The notes below the pieces were generated by a model. The model ran no database searches and was not told the origin of the DNA. It saw only the letters and a list, made by a program, of their open reading frames with translations. From positions 41,879-105,878 of the forward strand of contig JAULBX010011101.1 in assembly GCA_032358255.1 (NCBI GenBank): a stretch of DNA of 64,000 bases, given 5' to 3'. Position numbers and translations under genes: made by a program. Source of the DNA: Heterotrichella gracilis. Taxonomy: Eukaryota > Sar > Xanthophyceae > Tribonematales > Xanthonemataceae. Shown piece by piece: positions 1 through 14,200 of the stretch; position 1 is the first letter of the stretch; the number at the start of each line of letters is the position of its first letter.

Positions 1-1
1 C

Positions 2-115
2 CGCCAGGTGGCGAACGGGGAAGTGGTCCAGGCCCTCCATGTGGTTCGGCTGGCTGCTGACGTGGCAGTGGTGGTGCCAGCGATGGCAGCGGAGCCGGCC
101 TGTGGTTGGCTGTGA
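2..115 (+). CDS. Possible 3' end of an unknown reading frame, cut by window edge
   Basis: An open frame runs from the left edge to a TGA at 113-115 and encodes about 37 residues rich in Val and Ala (it includes ANGEVVQALHVV). The third positions are GC-rich, as in the real exons of this window, and the composition is not low-complexity. No domain is recognised. It could be the terminal exon of a gene or retroelement lying to the left, or chance. No splice acceptor can be assessed because the upstream sequence is missing. Confidence 0.2.
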   Translation, partial: RQVANGEVVQALHVVRLAADVAVVVPAMAAEPACGWL

Positions 116-652
116 CCAGAGCTAGGGTGCTCCGACGTTGTTACGCCTCGCAGTCCCGACGCTGTTTCGCCTCGCAGCTCTTTGAAGAAGCTGGGGTTGG
201 TTGGAAACCCTGGGGCAGGGTTTTGGGGCTGGCCCTGGCCCTCCCAGTCCACTACTACCACCATAATGGGGATGAGCTGGTTGGGGGCTGAGGAGGGGTA
301 CTGCACATGCGGGGTACAAGCAGGGGGGTAAGAAACAAGTAGGTGAGTAAGGAGTGTACCACTTTCTACACTGAAGAGTGGGGCCGCACAAGAACCCACA
401 CCAGGGCAAGCACCAACCCCCACAATGTAGCATGTACTACGAACCCACACGAGGCTGTGCACCTGCACAAAACCGTACACTAGGGTGTGCCCTAACCCAC
501 ACGCACACCCGCACCTGCACAGCCGGCGGCAGCACCACATCAGGCAGGCCCCTCGGCAGCCCGCACAAAACCCTACACTAGGGCATGCACCCTTAGCCCC
601 CCCACATTGGCTGTGCACCCTTCCAAAACCTCACACTATCAAACACCCTACA

Positions 653-3089
653 TTACAACCCCACCCGCACCTGCACAGCCGGAGGCAGCACCAGCTCAGG
701 CAGGCCCCTGCGCCTGCGAAGCCAATTTTGGCCCTGTAGGGTGCACCGCAGCCATGTGAGCATCAGCAGCAGCATCGAGGCAGCCATGCACGCCACGCCC
801 ACCATCCACATGTGCGGCGACAGCCTGCTTGTCTGCCCCTTGGCTACGCACTTGCTGGTGGAGTCAAGTTCGGAGGAAACCTGAGGGGGTGAGGGCGGGG
901 GAGGCGTCGGTGGGGCGGGGAGCAGGGTTTCCTATCAGTCACCCGCATAGAAGGGTAAGGGTTTTGTAAGGGTTTTGTAAGGGCGCCCACAACCCACATG
1001 TGGGGCGACAGCCTGCTTGTCTGGCCCCTGGCTATGCACTTGCTGGTGGAGTCAAGTACAGAAGACACCTGAGGGGTTGAGGGCAGGTGAGAGGGGCGGG
1101 AGAGGTGTCAATAGGACGGGGTGGAAGGGCCTTGTATCTGTTATTGACACAAAATGGTAATGATATTCCTATCGGCGCCCACATGTGCGGCAACAGCCTG
1201 ACTGTTGGGCCTCTGACAGTGCATTGGCTGGTGAATTCAAGTACAGCGGAAACTAGGTTGGCCACATAGATGAGGCCCACACCTATCGGCTGCGTGCCAA
1301 ACCCTAAACCTCAAACCCTACTTTCCAAACCCTATTTCCTCACCTGGACCTCGACCTCCAAGGGGACCCCACCCCCTCCTGGCTGCATGCTGTACCCTAA
1401 ACCCTAACTTCCGAACCCTAATTGCTCACCTGGATCTCGAGCTCTATGGGAGCCTCGCACCCATTGGCTACGTAGAAAAAGCCCATCCCTTCTTGGCTGC
1501 ACACCAGCCCTGTATCGTACTCCTCGTTGGGGTGCAGGAGGTTCAAGGGGAGGAAGGAACCAGGTGGAGCTGCGGAGCAGGGGAGGGATGTCAGAGTGCG
1601 AGCAGTAGGACTTTAATGTATCACTAGGAATTTAGCACATCAATATCTGATGTATCAAAACCCTCACAGTGCGGGTTCAAAATATACGTATATGGGAAGT
1701 AGTGGACCCAACAACGCGGATACTGGGGCGGTGGACAATGCGACGACCCTAAGTCAAAGCGCAGCGGGATCATGCCTGGATGGCTCTCCTTAAAACTGGC
1801 AGGCATACTACACGGCGTTGCACACCCAACAATGGCCCTTTTTATGTGCGTATAAAAATTACTGTACCTAGCTTCAGCGCCAGGGTGCACGGCTGCACTG
1901 TCAGCTTTTATCCCTAAACCCTAAACAAGGGTTTGGGTGCGGGGCACATGGTAGGGTGTGTTGTACCTAGCTTGAGCGCCAGGTTGCACTGGCCGCCGCC
2001 CTGTTCATAAACCATAAGTAAGGGTTTGGGTGTGGGACATGTGGTAGGGTTTGTTGTACCTAGCTTGAGCGCCAGGTTGCACTGGCTTCCACCCCAGCCC
2101 GAGGCCACCCCCACAAGGGTGCTGCATCCCCAGGAGGCAGCGGTGTTGTTGCGGGTGGTCAGGCAGGTGCCTTGCATGAACAGGCGGGACACGCTGCGGG
2201 ACAGGGGGTGGGGAGGACTTAGGGTTTGGTGTAGGGTGTAGGGTGTGCTCTGCTTGAAAGCCTTGGGAGGGAGTCCCTAATGCCTATAACCCTGACCCTT
2301 GACCTAACTGGAGAGAGGTGGTGGTGTCGTGGGTGGGGTGGGCTCCTGGAAGTGCCTGTGGCTCACAGTGTGGGTGGGTTTGGTGGGTTGCACTTTTCAG
2401 GCTCTAAGGGCAAAGGTCAGATTTGTAAGCACAAACCCCTAAACGTTCCTGAGGGCGACTGCAAGGGCGCACGGCTCACGAGGTGCCAACTCCCCCCACG
2501 GGAACCCTCGTGGCAAGGTTTCAAGATGCAGCTGTCCCCCACGTGCATGCACTGCGCGCTTTTGCACCATGGGTGTAAACAGATACGCCGAGCACTAGAA
2601 CTGCTGCTGCCCAAGTTGGCCTATTTACGGCGAGTAGCGCGTCCCTGTGACTGCGCTGGCTTCAAAACCTTGTTGGGCGGGTGCAAACGAGTCTGCCATG
2701 GTTAGCACCTCGAGGAAAAAGCCTGTCAGCGCTGGAAGACAGTATGCTACGGTGAACACGCAAACCGACAGTCCGTCTACACCTGAAAAAGGTCGGCCCA
2801 TACCGTTGGCGCACGCGTACTTCAAGCCACCACGAGAGATATTCATTCCCATATGTCTGACTGTCGTAGGGTCGTACCTGACCCTCGATGCGGCGCAACC
2901 CTGGGGCAGGGAGTACTCCACCTTTGCTTGGTACACGAACGGGTCGGAATAGGCGCTGAAGGCAAGCATCACGCACTTCCCCGCCTCGATCGTGTCGCCT
3001 GCTGTTTGCTGCAACAGGGAAACACATGCCCACATGCCCACAAGGGCCCACCTAGCCCCAATAGGGGGGTGTGGCCGTCTTGAGCGCAT
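653..3089 (-). CDS. Unknown secretory protein with C-terminal membrane anchor
   Basis: Four exons are supported: 2709-3089, 2060-2193, 1430-1569 and 653-880. The ATG at 3087-3089 has an in-frame TGA upstream (3111-3113) and opens a signal-peptide-like N terminus with a hydrophobic run (ALVGMWACVSLL). The ectodomain is Cys-containing and carries an NNT sequon in the second exon. The last exon holds a membrane segment (VACMAASMLLLMLTW) followed by a basic tail (LRRRR), as in a type I topology. Junctions between the last three exons keep phase: codon G|CT, then phase 0. The junction between 2709 and 2193 does not, so one small exon between 2.2 and 2.7 kb is missing from this model. A good acceptor (tctccag) sits directly before the ATG, so the start may be internal to a longer gene. 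The family is not recognised. Its introns hold repeated copies of its own exons. Confidence 0.5.
985..1262 (-). repeat. Two exon echoes of the last exon of the 0.65-3.1 kb gene
   Basis: Segments at about 988-1070 and 1163-1262 are diverged copies of 808-881, the 5' part of the terminal exon including its acceptor. All three share the core ACATGTG(G)GGCGACAGCCTG or a close variant, followed by the 'cacttgctggtggagtcaag' block. They lie upstream of the exon on the coding strand, each at an acceptor-like site. Short further copies occur at 485-560 (3' end of the same exon), 1326-1366 (donor end of 1430-1569), and 1862-1900 and 1915-2005 (donor end of 2060-2193). Confidence 0.7.
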
Positions 3090-3113
3090 CTGGAGACAGA
3101 AACAGACACGTCA

Positions 3114-5237
3114 GGAGGAAGAGACCGTCGTTGTACCGCGTTGTTTGACCTTGGCGAGGCTTGAGGTCAACAGCTTAAAGGAAGGAAGGCAATACCTCCC
3201 ACGTGCGATCCTCGGCCGCTAGACGATGGATGTCCCACAGCGCACGATGGATGCAGGAGCTGCCCAGTTGTTGGTTTCACTCAATCGCAGGTGTTTCTTA
3301 CAAGCTTCAAGCGCCGGATCGAACTGCTGCCCGCTCAGAGCCTGGGTTTGAACTTTTTAAAAGTCGTCCGGTACACCTTTGCCGAGTACGTGCCCAAACG
3401 GCCGGGGTAAACCCTTTGAAAAAGCGTATACACGAAGCAAGAGGGGCTGCTGGGACACCCAGTGGAAAGGGGTAACAAGCCACTGGGTAGATACCTTCGG
3501 GGCTGGCTGCAGGCCTAGTTGCAATGCACAAATATCGGCAGCGGCATGCGTCCACCGACCCACGTGCACATCAAACCCTTTGTAAACGCTATAACCCTCC
3601 AAGTTGCTGCACACAAAACACCCCCTTCGTTTCCTGTTTGTGGCCGATTGCCTCAGCCCGCGCGCCTTATGAAACCTCAAAACGTCTATAGGAAACTTGT
3701 AGAACGGTCACTCCACCGCCTGACCTGATTAGGCAGCAAGATCACCAACCACTGTACCGCTGTGTAGGTTTTCCCCTAGGGGCTGCGCGCTGTTGCACCA
3801 AACTCCTGCAAAGCAAGCCACGCAGGGTACTAGGCACGCAGCGTCCCTGCCAGCAAGAAAACGCGTTCCTTGCATTGTAGGGGTGAGTGGCAGCAATATG
3901 GTGCACCATGGCAGGGACAGTGGCAGGCTGCTGGCAACAGCAAGACTTCTAGAACCTTGTTGGCATACACATGCTGGCGGCAGGGACTCCCACCTTGGAG
4001 GTGCCAGCGGTTGCAGCAGCTTACACCACAACTGTTACAGGGATATGCGCAACATGCCCGCAATGGGACCAATCGCCTGGACAGGCTGCTGCCCACTTTT
4101 GTGCAATATTGCCTTCCAATTGAAGCTGCCCACGGCAGCCCTACCCCATTCCTCACCCCTGTGAGACACTGCATTGGGTGCATGGGCACTTGCTGCAACA
4201 TCAAACAGCCTGGGGGGTTGCAGGGAGGTGCGGGGGGGTTTAACGCACATGGTCAAGACGTTGGCACCTACAGTGAGAAAAGAAAGTGTGACGCATGCTG
4301 AGTTTCCAGTGTCTCCTCGCATGCATATGCCCAACTGAGCCACACTGTGGCGGGTGCCCTTCCTGCGGACAGGCTCTGCCATCTTTCAACTTGGTAGAAT
4401 TGCCTGTACTGTCACATTGTGACTTGTTGACATCAAGAGAGCGCAACCCAGGTGCCGCCAGAATTGCACATAAACAGGTGTTACAGATATGTAAGGTCGA
4501 TAATTTAGCTCCTACCCCCCGGCGGCAAGTGGTCAAGCGCACACCCGCCAGGTCACAACCCCTGTGCAAAGTACAAACATATATATTGTTGAGGCAAATG
4601 TAGGCCTGCATCTTCCTTTTCATCTCACCTACACAGGGTTCAGAACATGCCCTAGGCTAGCTGAAAACAGCATCTACAGCACAGCAGGCACCCCTGAGAA
4701 CCCTAAAGGCACCCCAGGGTGTCGCCTGCGTGTGCTGTTGGTTCCTACCCGTTCGCCCCGAATACAACACCTGCCCTATTCGCCTGGGCACTGCCGCAGG
4801 AGCCCCATGCAGCAGCGCCACCTGGCGAGCCGGTGGACCCTAAATAGCAACCCAAGAGAGACGTTGAAGTGCATGAATGCGCCCACCCCCCAAAACACAG
4901 AAACAGGAATACCCGCGGCGGCCCCCGGCAGCACGCCAATCAAGAATGAACCCTAAAACCCTCCCCGTGCCAGTAAAACCCTTCCGAGCCTGTCGGCACA
5001 AGGGGGGAAAGAATGTATGGGAGAAAAGCCCCCAAGTGAACACAGCACAGCCACTGCCCACCGCCCCCACCCACCGGCACAAACCCTACACCCTCGCCTT
5101 GCATACCCTACACACGCAGCCACACCACCCGTCCCATCAACACACAAAATGGCGCCAGCGCGCGCGCATCAAGGCGCCCCGGAAAAAGAAACCCTGCCCA
5201 GGGTTTTGCCGGTGCAGCCCAAAACGGGACCCCACAT
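3114..5237. other. Gene-free stretch between unknown membrane protein and CHLH
   Basis: No exon chain with consistent frame, splice sites or a recognisable family was found. It must hold the 3' UTR of CHLH at its right end and the promoter or 5' UTR of the 0.65-3.1 kb gene at its left end. Open frames here are short and overlap on several frames. Confidence 0.5.
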
Positions 5238-8200
5238 TTACTCCACGCCCTCAATCTTGTCCTCCACGTCAGTGTACAGCTGGCGCAGCCTGTCGATCTG
5301 GTCGGGGCTGGCCTCCCAGTAGCCCCTGCCGTTGGCCTCCAGGAAGGTGGCCACAAGCTTCCTGCAAAACGGGGAGGGAAAGGCGCAGTCAGCAAAAGGG
5401 CGAAACAGGGGTTGTGAGGGTGTATGCATGGCTGCTACCAGGAGGACAGGGTGAGCGGACTTGCATGACAAGACACTGCCCAAGCACTAAGTTCCAAAGC
5501 CTTGGCAAACCCCCACCCATACATAAACGCATTCCCACATGTGGTGCCCGACTCGAAGCAACCACCACCACAATCAATCCACCATCACCCGCCACAAAAC
5601 CCCACCTGAACGAGCTGGAGTTGGTGTCCATCAGCTTAAACCCTGAACCCTAAACGCACCACCTGAAGCTTCCTATGAGTTGGCGTTGGGGTCCTTAAGC
5701 CTAAACCCTAAACCCTACAGGCACCCACCTGAACGAGTTGGGGTTTGTGTCCATGAGCCTCTGCTGCATCTCCTCATCCTCGATGAACGTGGAGTTTGCC
5801 TCGTCATACACCCAGTTGTCAACCTCGCCAGAGGTGGCTGACCAGCCCATGGTGTTGGTCATGCGCTTCTGGATCTCGCGCACGCCCTCGTAGCCGGAGG
5901 ACAGCATGCCCTCGTACCTGAGGCAGTGGGGATTTGGCTGAGAATTTAAAGGGGTAATATTGGGTGCTAGGGGACCTAAATATTAGGGACCTACACATTC
6001 TCTGAGAGGAGTTTGTACAAACATGGATACTGCCCATGGTGTATGCACATATATACAACACACTCTATTCCTATGATTGCGCATACACAACACACCCACA
6101 ACCCTAACCATGCCCTGGCCTAGGGTTCCCACGCACCACTTGGGGTTGAGCAGCTTGGTGTGCGCGTCCAGCCTCACGGTCTTGCCCAGGCTGCGCACCA
6201 TCTACCCTAACACACCCTACCAGAGGGTCTCAACACCCTATAAACCCCACCCTAGTATAAACCCCATACCCCAGACAAACCCTAGCCAAAAATTTCCCAC
6301 GCACCACTTGGGGTTGAGCAGCTTGGTGCGCGCGTCCAGGCGAACAGTCTCGCCCAGGCTGCGCACTTGCGCGTTGGCGGTGGTGGTGTCCGCAATGAAC
6401 GACGCGGGCTTCTTCCCGTCCCGCCTCAGCCCCGCAACCAGCTTGGTGGGGTCGGAGTCAAAGTAGTGGGACACGTCGGTGAGCGAGATTTCCGAGGAGT
6501 CCAGGTTCTGGAAGGTGACGTCCACGGTCTTCATAGCAGCCACAAACACGTCGCGGTTCATCTCGCCGCCAGCGCCGGGCCTGTGAGTGGCGGGTTGGGG
6601 GTGGGTGAGGCAGCAAAGAGCGTGGGATGGGGGGATGGAGGTTAAGTGCGGCAAGCAGCTGTATGGCCGTGGGGGTGGGGGTGCAGCCGCTATATACCAT
6701 GCGCCCTAGATCGCCAAAGGATGCACTCTATGACATCGTGCAATGCGTTACACGTCCTGAAGTCCCATCCTCCCGTGTTACCCAGCCCCGCAGCTCACCT
6801 GTCGCTGTTGAATGCGAATGACTTGCGCGACACATACATCTCCTGCAGCTGGCTCTCATCGCTCCAGGAGCTGTTCTCCACCGCCAGGTTGACGTTGGAG
6901 GAGTAGGAGCCCGAGCTGTTTGAGAACACGCGGGTGGCGGCCTCGCGCAGGGAGACACCCATCTCCTCAGCCTGGGTGGGGAAAGGAGGGTTTGGGTTAG
7001 GGTTTTGGGAGGGGGTTGGTCAGGTTTTGAGAAGGCGCGGTCGGAGCCCACCCTTTCCGCCCAGAGAGGGCTTGTGGACAATGTATTTCCATGTTCAGTG
7101 TTAGGGCCCAGCAGCCAACTATCTCGTGCTTGTGCAGATTATTTAGGTCTAGCGTTTAGGTCAGCACTCAACCCATGATAAAGCTTTGCTCCGTGGCCAG
7201 TTGTCAGGGTTCAAACCAATGGACATTTCCAGAGCCCACCCGCTTACTCCATGCCTAGGGTTTAGGGTTACCGTATAACCCACCTGCTGCCTGGCGTGCT
7301 TGCGCACGTAGTTCATGTCCTCCGGCTCATCCAGCTCCGCCGCCATCTTCACAGCCCGATCCAGCAGGTTCATCTGGTTGACAAACAGGTCCCGGAAGAC
7401 ACCGGAGCAGTTGACCACCACGTCGATGCGGGGCCTGCCCAGCTCCTCCAGGGGGATGACCTCAAGCTTGTTCACGCGGCCGAGCGCGTCGGGAACGGGC
7501 CGGATGCCGATCATCATCAGCACCTGCGGGGGTGGGGAGGTAAGGTGAGTGATGAGGGAGGGGGAGGCATGCGTGCATCCTGAGAACCGTGGTGGAGGCG
7601 TGTGTGTGCAGTGGGTGGCGGGAGGAGGGGATTTTTTATGTTGCATGGGTGCGTGCAAGTCACCACAGCGCATGAGACCCACTGATTGAACCTGACAATA
7701 AGGTACCACACGCCGCTTCCAGGGCCTGGGAAAACAGCCCCACAGGCACCAAGGAACTGGGCGGAGTCTCACCTGTGCGAGCGACTCCCCGTAGGTCTTG
7801 ATGTTGTCTGTCCCCCACAGCACCAGCGCGATGGTTTCGGGGTACGCCCCGTTGTTCTCCACGCGCTGCCTCTCAATCAGGCGGTCCACCACCACCAGCG
7901 CGGATGCGACAGCGGCTGTGGTGGGGATTGACTGGGGATCCAGTGCGTGGATGTTCTTCCCCGTGGGGAGCACGCCGGGGTTGCGGATGGGGTCGCCACC
8001 TGCGGTGGTGGGTGGGTGAGGAATGGGGGGTGGGGATGGGATGGTTAGCCTCCTCAGCTAGACACCCGCTGGCTGAAAATCGCTGTTACAAAACTGCCAC
8101 TTGGGTCAAAGCCCTGAACTTTAGACCCTCCTTATCAGTCACATGCTTGCCATCCAGACCCTGCTTCATTGCACCCAGCCCACACACTGGCAGGAAACCC

Positions 8201-11200
8201 TGGCATAAACCCTTAAACCCTTGCTCCTCACCTGGGCCTGGCTCCACATACTCTCCGTTCAGCGCCTGCTTCAGGGCGCCTAGCTCGTTGTCCTTCACAA
8301 TCTGGCAAGGGGGGAAAGGGAGCAGGGGTCAGCAAGGGGAGGTCACAATACCCACCATATCAAATCCACCATGTGAACAACATACATCAACATCAAAGGT
8401 GACAAAAGCAATCGAAGACCAGACGTGTAAACAACGTGACGCAGCGCTGTCCAGGGTTTCTAGGGTTTTGTGCAGGGCTTCATATTGGATTCTTGTAGTA
8501 TAAGCCTCTCACCTGCTCCAGGCAGAACTCCAGGTATGTGAACAGGGTCACCAGCTCCTGCCTGTTGGCGCTCTTGAACTGGGTACCCTGCAGCGCCTTC
8601 ACCCAGGGCTCAACGCCCAGGCCTGCGGGGGAGAGGAGGGCAGGGTTAGGGCTTGAAAAGGCATGGGTAGGGTCCGACAGGCTTGACATGGCTTGGGACT
8701 GGCACTGGGATGAGGCACAGCCAGCAACATGTTGCAAAGCTGGATGGCAGCAGAGAAGCAGCACGGCAGCTGGCAGAATGTGTGGAGGATTTAGACGTAG
8801 CTTTAGGGTTTAACCCAAAGGAGGATGAATGCGCCACCCACCAGTGAACTTGGCCAGCTGGTCGAACACATTGCTGCCGATGCGCCCGTCTGCGCCTGTG
8901 CGCCGCTTGACAAACTCTCCCACAGCCACGCGCGAGGCACTGGTGATCTCCTGGAGAAGCTCAACCTCCGCCAGAATACCCTGCAGACATTAGGGTTTAC
9001 GGCATTAGGATTCGGGACTAGGGTACAGAATGGCAGGTTTCAGGCGTGATTTTAGGGTGAGGTGCTTTGGCTTTCTTTTTAGCAGAGCCACGATTCTCAG
9101 AGATTTTCCGTGACAGCGTGCGAGTTCCAAGCATCCTTTCACCGCCAACAACAGTTGAAGGGCCATGTGATTGAAACCCAGTCCCAAGCTGCACTAGAAA
9201 ATAGATAGTGCTGAGTCGCACCTTGTTGTTGTTGGCATAGATCTCCTCGATCGAGCGCCCTATGGCCTTTGCCAGGATGGAGGGCAGGCCCTTGATGGGG
9301 GGGTTGTTGTCGGGGCGGTCGATTTCAGCGATGTTGACCAGGGTGGCCACCGCCTCGTCCGCGGTGGGGGGGCAGCCAACCACGTGCAGCCCGCAGGGGA
9401 GGAGCCTGGGGGAAGAGGGGAGGAGAAGGTTAAATTTAAAACACGTAGGATTGGGGTAGGTGGGGGACATGCTGGAGTGGGGTGGGTGCAGGTATTGGTT
9501 GGAGCAAAGCATGCCAGCAGATTGTCCTGCATGCACCCGCCCCCCAGGATGGTCAGCAGTACCCTTCACTTGACCCTACACACGTGTGTATATATACCCT
9601 TCCCTTGACAGTAAAACCCCATCTTAGTGGTTCTGAAACCCCCACCCCGCGCCTCAACTCAATCTCCATGAGCTTGCAGTACACGTTGCCCACCACCAGG
9701 TCCCTAAACCCTGCCCCCAAACTCTCAACACCCCCAAAAACACCCTCAAAAATCCATTAACAACCCACACCCAACAAACCCATCGCCACTGCCCAGCCAG
9801 GCACGCCCCTTGACAGAAACAGAACGCACCTGGACTCAATCTCCATGAGCTTGCGGTACACATTGCCCACCACCAAATCCCTCTGCTCGGTGTCCAAGTC
9901 CTTGGCAAGGCCATCCGGCAGCTTCACGTCCTTGTCAAGGTTACACTGGCGGGCAGTGGCCATGATGGAGTCGCAGATGGCGGGGCCGCGGCCGCCCTCG
10001 CGCAGGGACTGGTAGGAGGAGATGAGCTCCTTCAGCTCCTGTGAAGGGGGGGAGGGTTGGCAAGTGGGTGAGCGTGGTGCAGAATCAGTGTTTAGGGTTT
10101 AGGAGAGCGTGTGGCAGTCCCTATGGCAGTGCAAACCCTAGGAGTTACACCCAATCAATATAACCCAGGCCATACAACCGCATAGAATGTGCCAGCGGTG
10201 GATTCCCTCGTACAACCCCGCGTTCTTAACAGTGGGCCAAAAAATAAGGGTTTAGGGCTTCACACTTCAGGGTTTTCGCCACCCACCTTGAGCCCCTTGT
10301 ACAGCCCCGCGTTCTCTGCAGGGGGGGTGAGGTAGGAGATGGTGTTGGCGTAGGAGCGGCGCTTGGCGATGGTGGCCTCGGAGGGGTTGTTGGCCGCGTA
10401 GTAGTAGATGTTGGGGATGGACCCGATGAGGGAGTCTGGGTAGCACACCCCCGACATGCCCACCTGCTTGCCAGGCATGAACTCCAGGGAGCCGTGGGTG
10501 CCAAAGTGGAGCACCGCGTCGGCCTGCGGGGGAGGGTTTTCAATTAGGGTTCTTGTTAGGGTTTGGAGTGAAGGGTTGTGGTGAGGGTAAGGGTTAAAAC
10601 TCCAAGGAGCCGTGGGTGCCAAAGTGGAGCACCGCGTCGGCCTGCGGGGGAGGGTTTTGGTTAGGGTTCTTGTTAGGGTTTTGTAGTGCAGAATCGTGGT
10701 GAGGATAGGGCAGGAACTCCAGAGGCTTCAGGCATGCTGGCAATAGGGCAGTAGAGGCCGTTGTGAGGGGAGGTTGTCCATAAGAACAGCAGATGCATGG
10801 CGTCATCCTCGTACACAAAGGTGGGGTGGGCTGCACCCCATGAACACACCCCACAACCCCAAAAAATTACCCTAAGATACCCTAGAAAAAACCCTCCTCA
10901 CCTCGAAGATCTTCTCCAGGTAGGTGTAGTAGGCGGCAAAGCCGTGGTGGGGGGAGGCGGAGCGCGAGAACAGCAGGCGCATGGGGTCGCCCTCATACCC
11001 AAAGGTGGGCTGCACGCCGATGAACACATTTCCAAAGGTCTTGCCGTACACCAGCAGCTGCTGGCCGTTGGAGTTGAGGTTGCCTGGCGGCTTGCCCCAG
11101 TTCTCCTCCAGGGCCTCGGAGTACTCGCACAGGCGCTGGTACTCGGGCACGTCCATCCTGGGGGTTGGAGGGTGGGGGGTGAGGGGGGAGAATGAGGGAT

Positions 11201-14200
11201 ATTGGAGCTGGTAGCTTGAGCTCAGTTTGGCTCATTTGGTGCGGGCGGTGGGTGAGGAGGAGAGGCAGTAAAAGATGGTTTTGGCGCCAAAAGCAGGTGG
11301 CGTGAATATTTTGAATGATCCGCAAATGGCAGAGAGTGGGCAGTGGGGGCGATGATGCAAGGCAGCACTAGGGCAAAACCCTAGCAAGGGTAAAGGCATG
11401 CTCCTCACCCGTATGGCACGCTGAGCTCGGTGCTTGATCACACTCTTCATCGAATCACCCAAAACCCAAAACCCTATACTCCACGCCATGACCCTACATT
11501 CCTCACCTGTATGCCACGTTGAGCTCCGTGCTGTTGAAGCGCGCCTCCTCGTTGTTGATGACGCTCTTCATCAGCTCGTCCTCGTTGGCGGGCAGGGTGC
11601 CCACGTCGTAGCCGTCGTCCTGGAGGTCCTTCAGAACCCTAGGGGAAAGGGGAAGGGTTGGTTAGGGTTTAGGGTTTTGCAGGGTGCCCATACAAACAGC
11701 TGTCGACCTGGAGGTCCTTATAAACCCCAAGAGGGAGTGCAACTACTCAGAGTGAGAGATTTAGGAACAGGAAGGGCATCGCGCAAGGCAGAAAGCTTTG
11801 ATGGATTCCTAAACCCAAAAAATATTTGAGCTCCCGCTCGAACACATGTAAGCATTCAACACATGGCAACCCACCTGTAGATGGACCCAAACACGTTGAG
11901 GTAGGCGGCGGTGCCCACGTTGCCCTTGTCTGGCGGGAAGCTGAACACAGTGATGGCAAGCTTCTACAGCTTTTTAAAACACCCACTTCTAAACTCCACT
12001 AGGGTTTTACACACCCTATTCCACCCATTTCCAAACCCTCCTTGCTACCCTAGTACCCACCTGTAGATGGACCCAAACACATTCAGGTAGGCAGCAGTGC
12101 CCACGTTGCCCTTGTCTGGCGGGAAACTGAACACAGTGATGGCCAGCTTCTTGAGCGCGGTGGGCTTCTTGGCCAGCTTGGCCCAGTTGATGGCGCGCTT
12201 GCACAGCGACTCGATCCGGTCGGGGAGCGAGTGCGACTTGCCGGTGTTGGAGTCGCGGCCCGCAAACACGATGGGCTCGATGCCGCCGTCAAGCTCGGGC
12301 AGGGCGACCTGCGGGATGGGTGATGGCGGGTTCAGGAGGGGGCTCCAGTAGAATATGGCGTGGAATTAGTCGGAGGATGAGTGGGTGGGGGTGTGAGGGG
12401 CTTGTGGTGAAGCTATTATATCCCCATGGCTGATGGGGGATAGGAAGGGGGCCTCACAACCAGGGCAGGCATCAAAATAACCCTCGCCAAGGGCATCTCT
12501 CCCGCACACAGTTTCAAAACCCTCCCAAAGGGATTTTGAATGTAGGATTTAAGGATTCCCATCCCCACAATCTTACCTGCAGCGCCACCTGCACGGGGTG
12601 CACCCCCAGCTCCGACTCCAGTCAAGGGTTTTCAGGGTTAGGGTTTTGGGGTTAGGGTTCCCGTCCTCACCTGCAGCGCCACCTGCACGGGGTGCACTCC
12701 CAGCTCCGACTCCAGCCACTCCTCAGTGGTCTGGAACACCAGGGGGAGCGACACCAGGTAGGGCACGTTCAGACCCTTGAGGGCGTCCACAGCCTTGGGG
12801 GCATCCTGGCGGGCGGGGCCACCCACCAGCGCAAAGCCTGTGAGTGGGGTTAGGGTTTAGGGTTTATAGATTAGGCATGTGACTATGCGTATGCAGTGTT
12901 GCCATTTTCTTTGTATACACTTTGGTCATATGATATATCTTATTGATAAATATTTAGTTGCAAGTTTCTCCGCAGGGTCACATCAGCGTGCAGATGCTGC
13001 ACATATGCACATGGCGCGAGCGTGCAACATGCAAAACATACAACGCATGTCCATCCCTACCAGTGAGTGACACCACGCAGTCCACAAAGCTCTTGCCAGA
13101 GCCCAGGGGGTCGTAAAAGTACTTCTTCACGGGCAGGGAGAAGTCCAGGCCGCCAGCAAACACGGGGATGACGCGCGCACCCCTGGCCTCAAGCTCAGAC
13201 ACCACACCTGCAGAGGGGTAGGGTTTAGGGTTTAGGGTTTTCTTGTAGGTTTTTTTTTGGCAGAGTAGAATTGAGTACTCCCCTTTATGTAGGTATGTAA
13301 GGGTTGCTTTGCGTAATAGGGCTGACTGCAGGATACAAGCCCATGGTTTGCGACCGGGACAGCCTTGAATTACAAGGGCACGGAGTAAAATCACCCATAT
13401 GCATTGCCACGGCGACCCTTCCGCCACCCACACCCCATACCCCAGCATGCCGGCTGCTAGCTTCGGCATTTGAATCCCCACCCCACCGCTGGCTATCTGT
13501 CCACCATTCCCAATCATGAGGCTGACAGTTGATGCACCTTATCCGGCGCTGCAGCGCTTATGATCAAACCTGGGACAGCCGCACTGCGGCACCCTACCCA
13601 CAGCACCACGCCAACCCCCTTTGCACATCCACCCAGAACGGTCCACCTGTTTGTGTGTGCAACCCCCCCATCTCCTGTCCCATCCCAGGAAAATGAACGC
13701 GGTATCGCTGTCCACCCATGCATGAATGCTTGGATTGTAGGGCAGTGCCTCTTAAAATCTCGCACTTTAGGCCTCCCCTCCCAAAACCACCCCGCACCCA
13801 CCTGCGTAGTGGCCCTCATCTCCGGTCACTAGGTGGGAGCGCTGCAGCACTAGGCCGATGATGGGGGCGTCCTTGGGCAGCTGGATGTCCCTGCGTGTGT
13901 CGTACCAGTTGAGGTACTCCTTCAAGTCCTCGTACATGGTGGGCGCCACCGGGTGCCAGATGCCGGTCTCGGGGAACAGCTCGGGCTCCTTGGTGTCGAA
14001 TTTGGACCCTGGAGGGGTGGGAAAGGGGAGGTGGATTAGGTATGATGGCTCCAGAGACCCTAGATTGTGCAATTGCTGAACCCTGGAACCCTAAACCCTT
14101 GCTGAACCCTATAGTGCGCCAAACTCGCCATTGTGCCGATTCACCATCCGGCGCATTCCAGCGGTTCCCACGCGACCACCCGCCCGCCCAAATGTATGCG

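Noticed and set aside
5697-5719. True chromosome end or assembly chimera signalled by telomere repeats
   Set aside because: Heptamer tracts are short, in both orientations, and lie inside introns of genes whose exons continue in phase across them.
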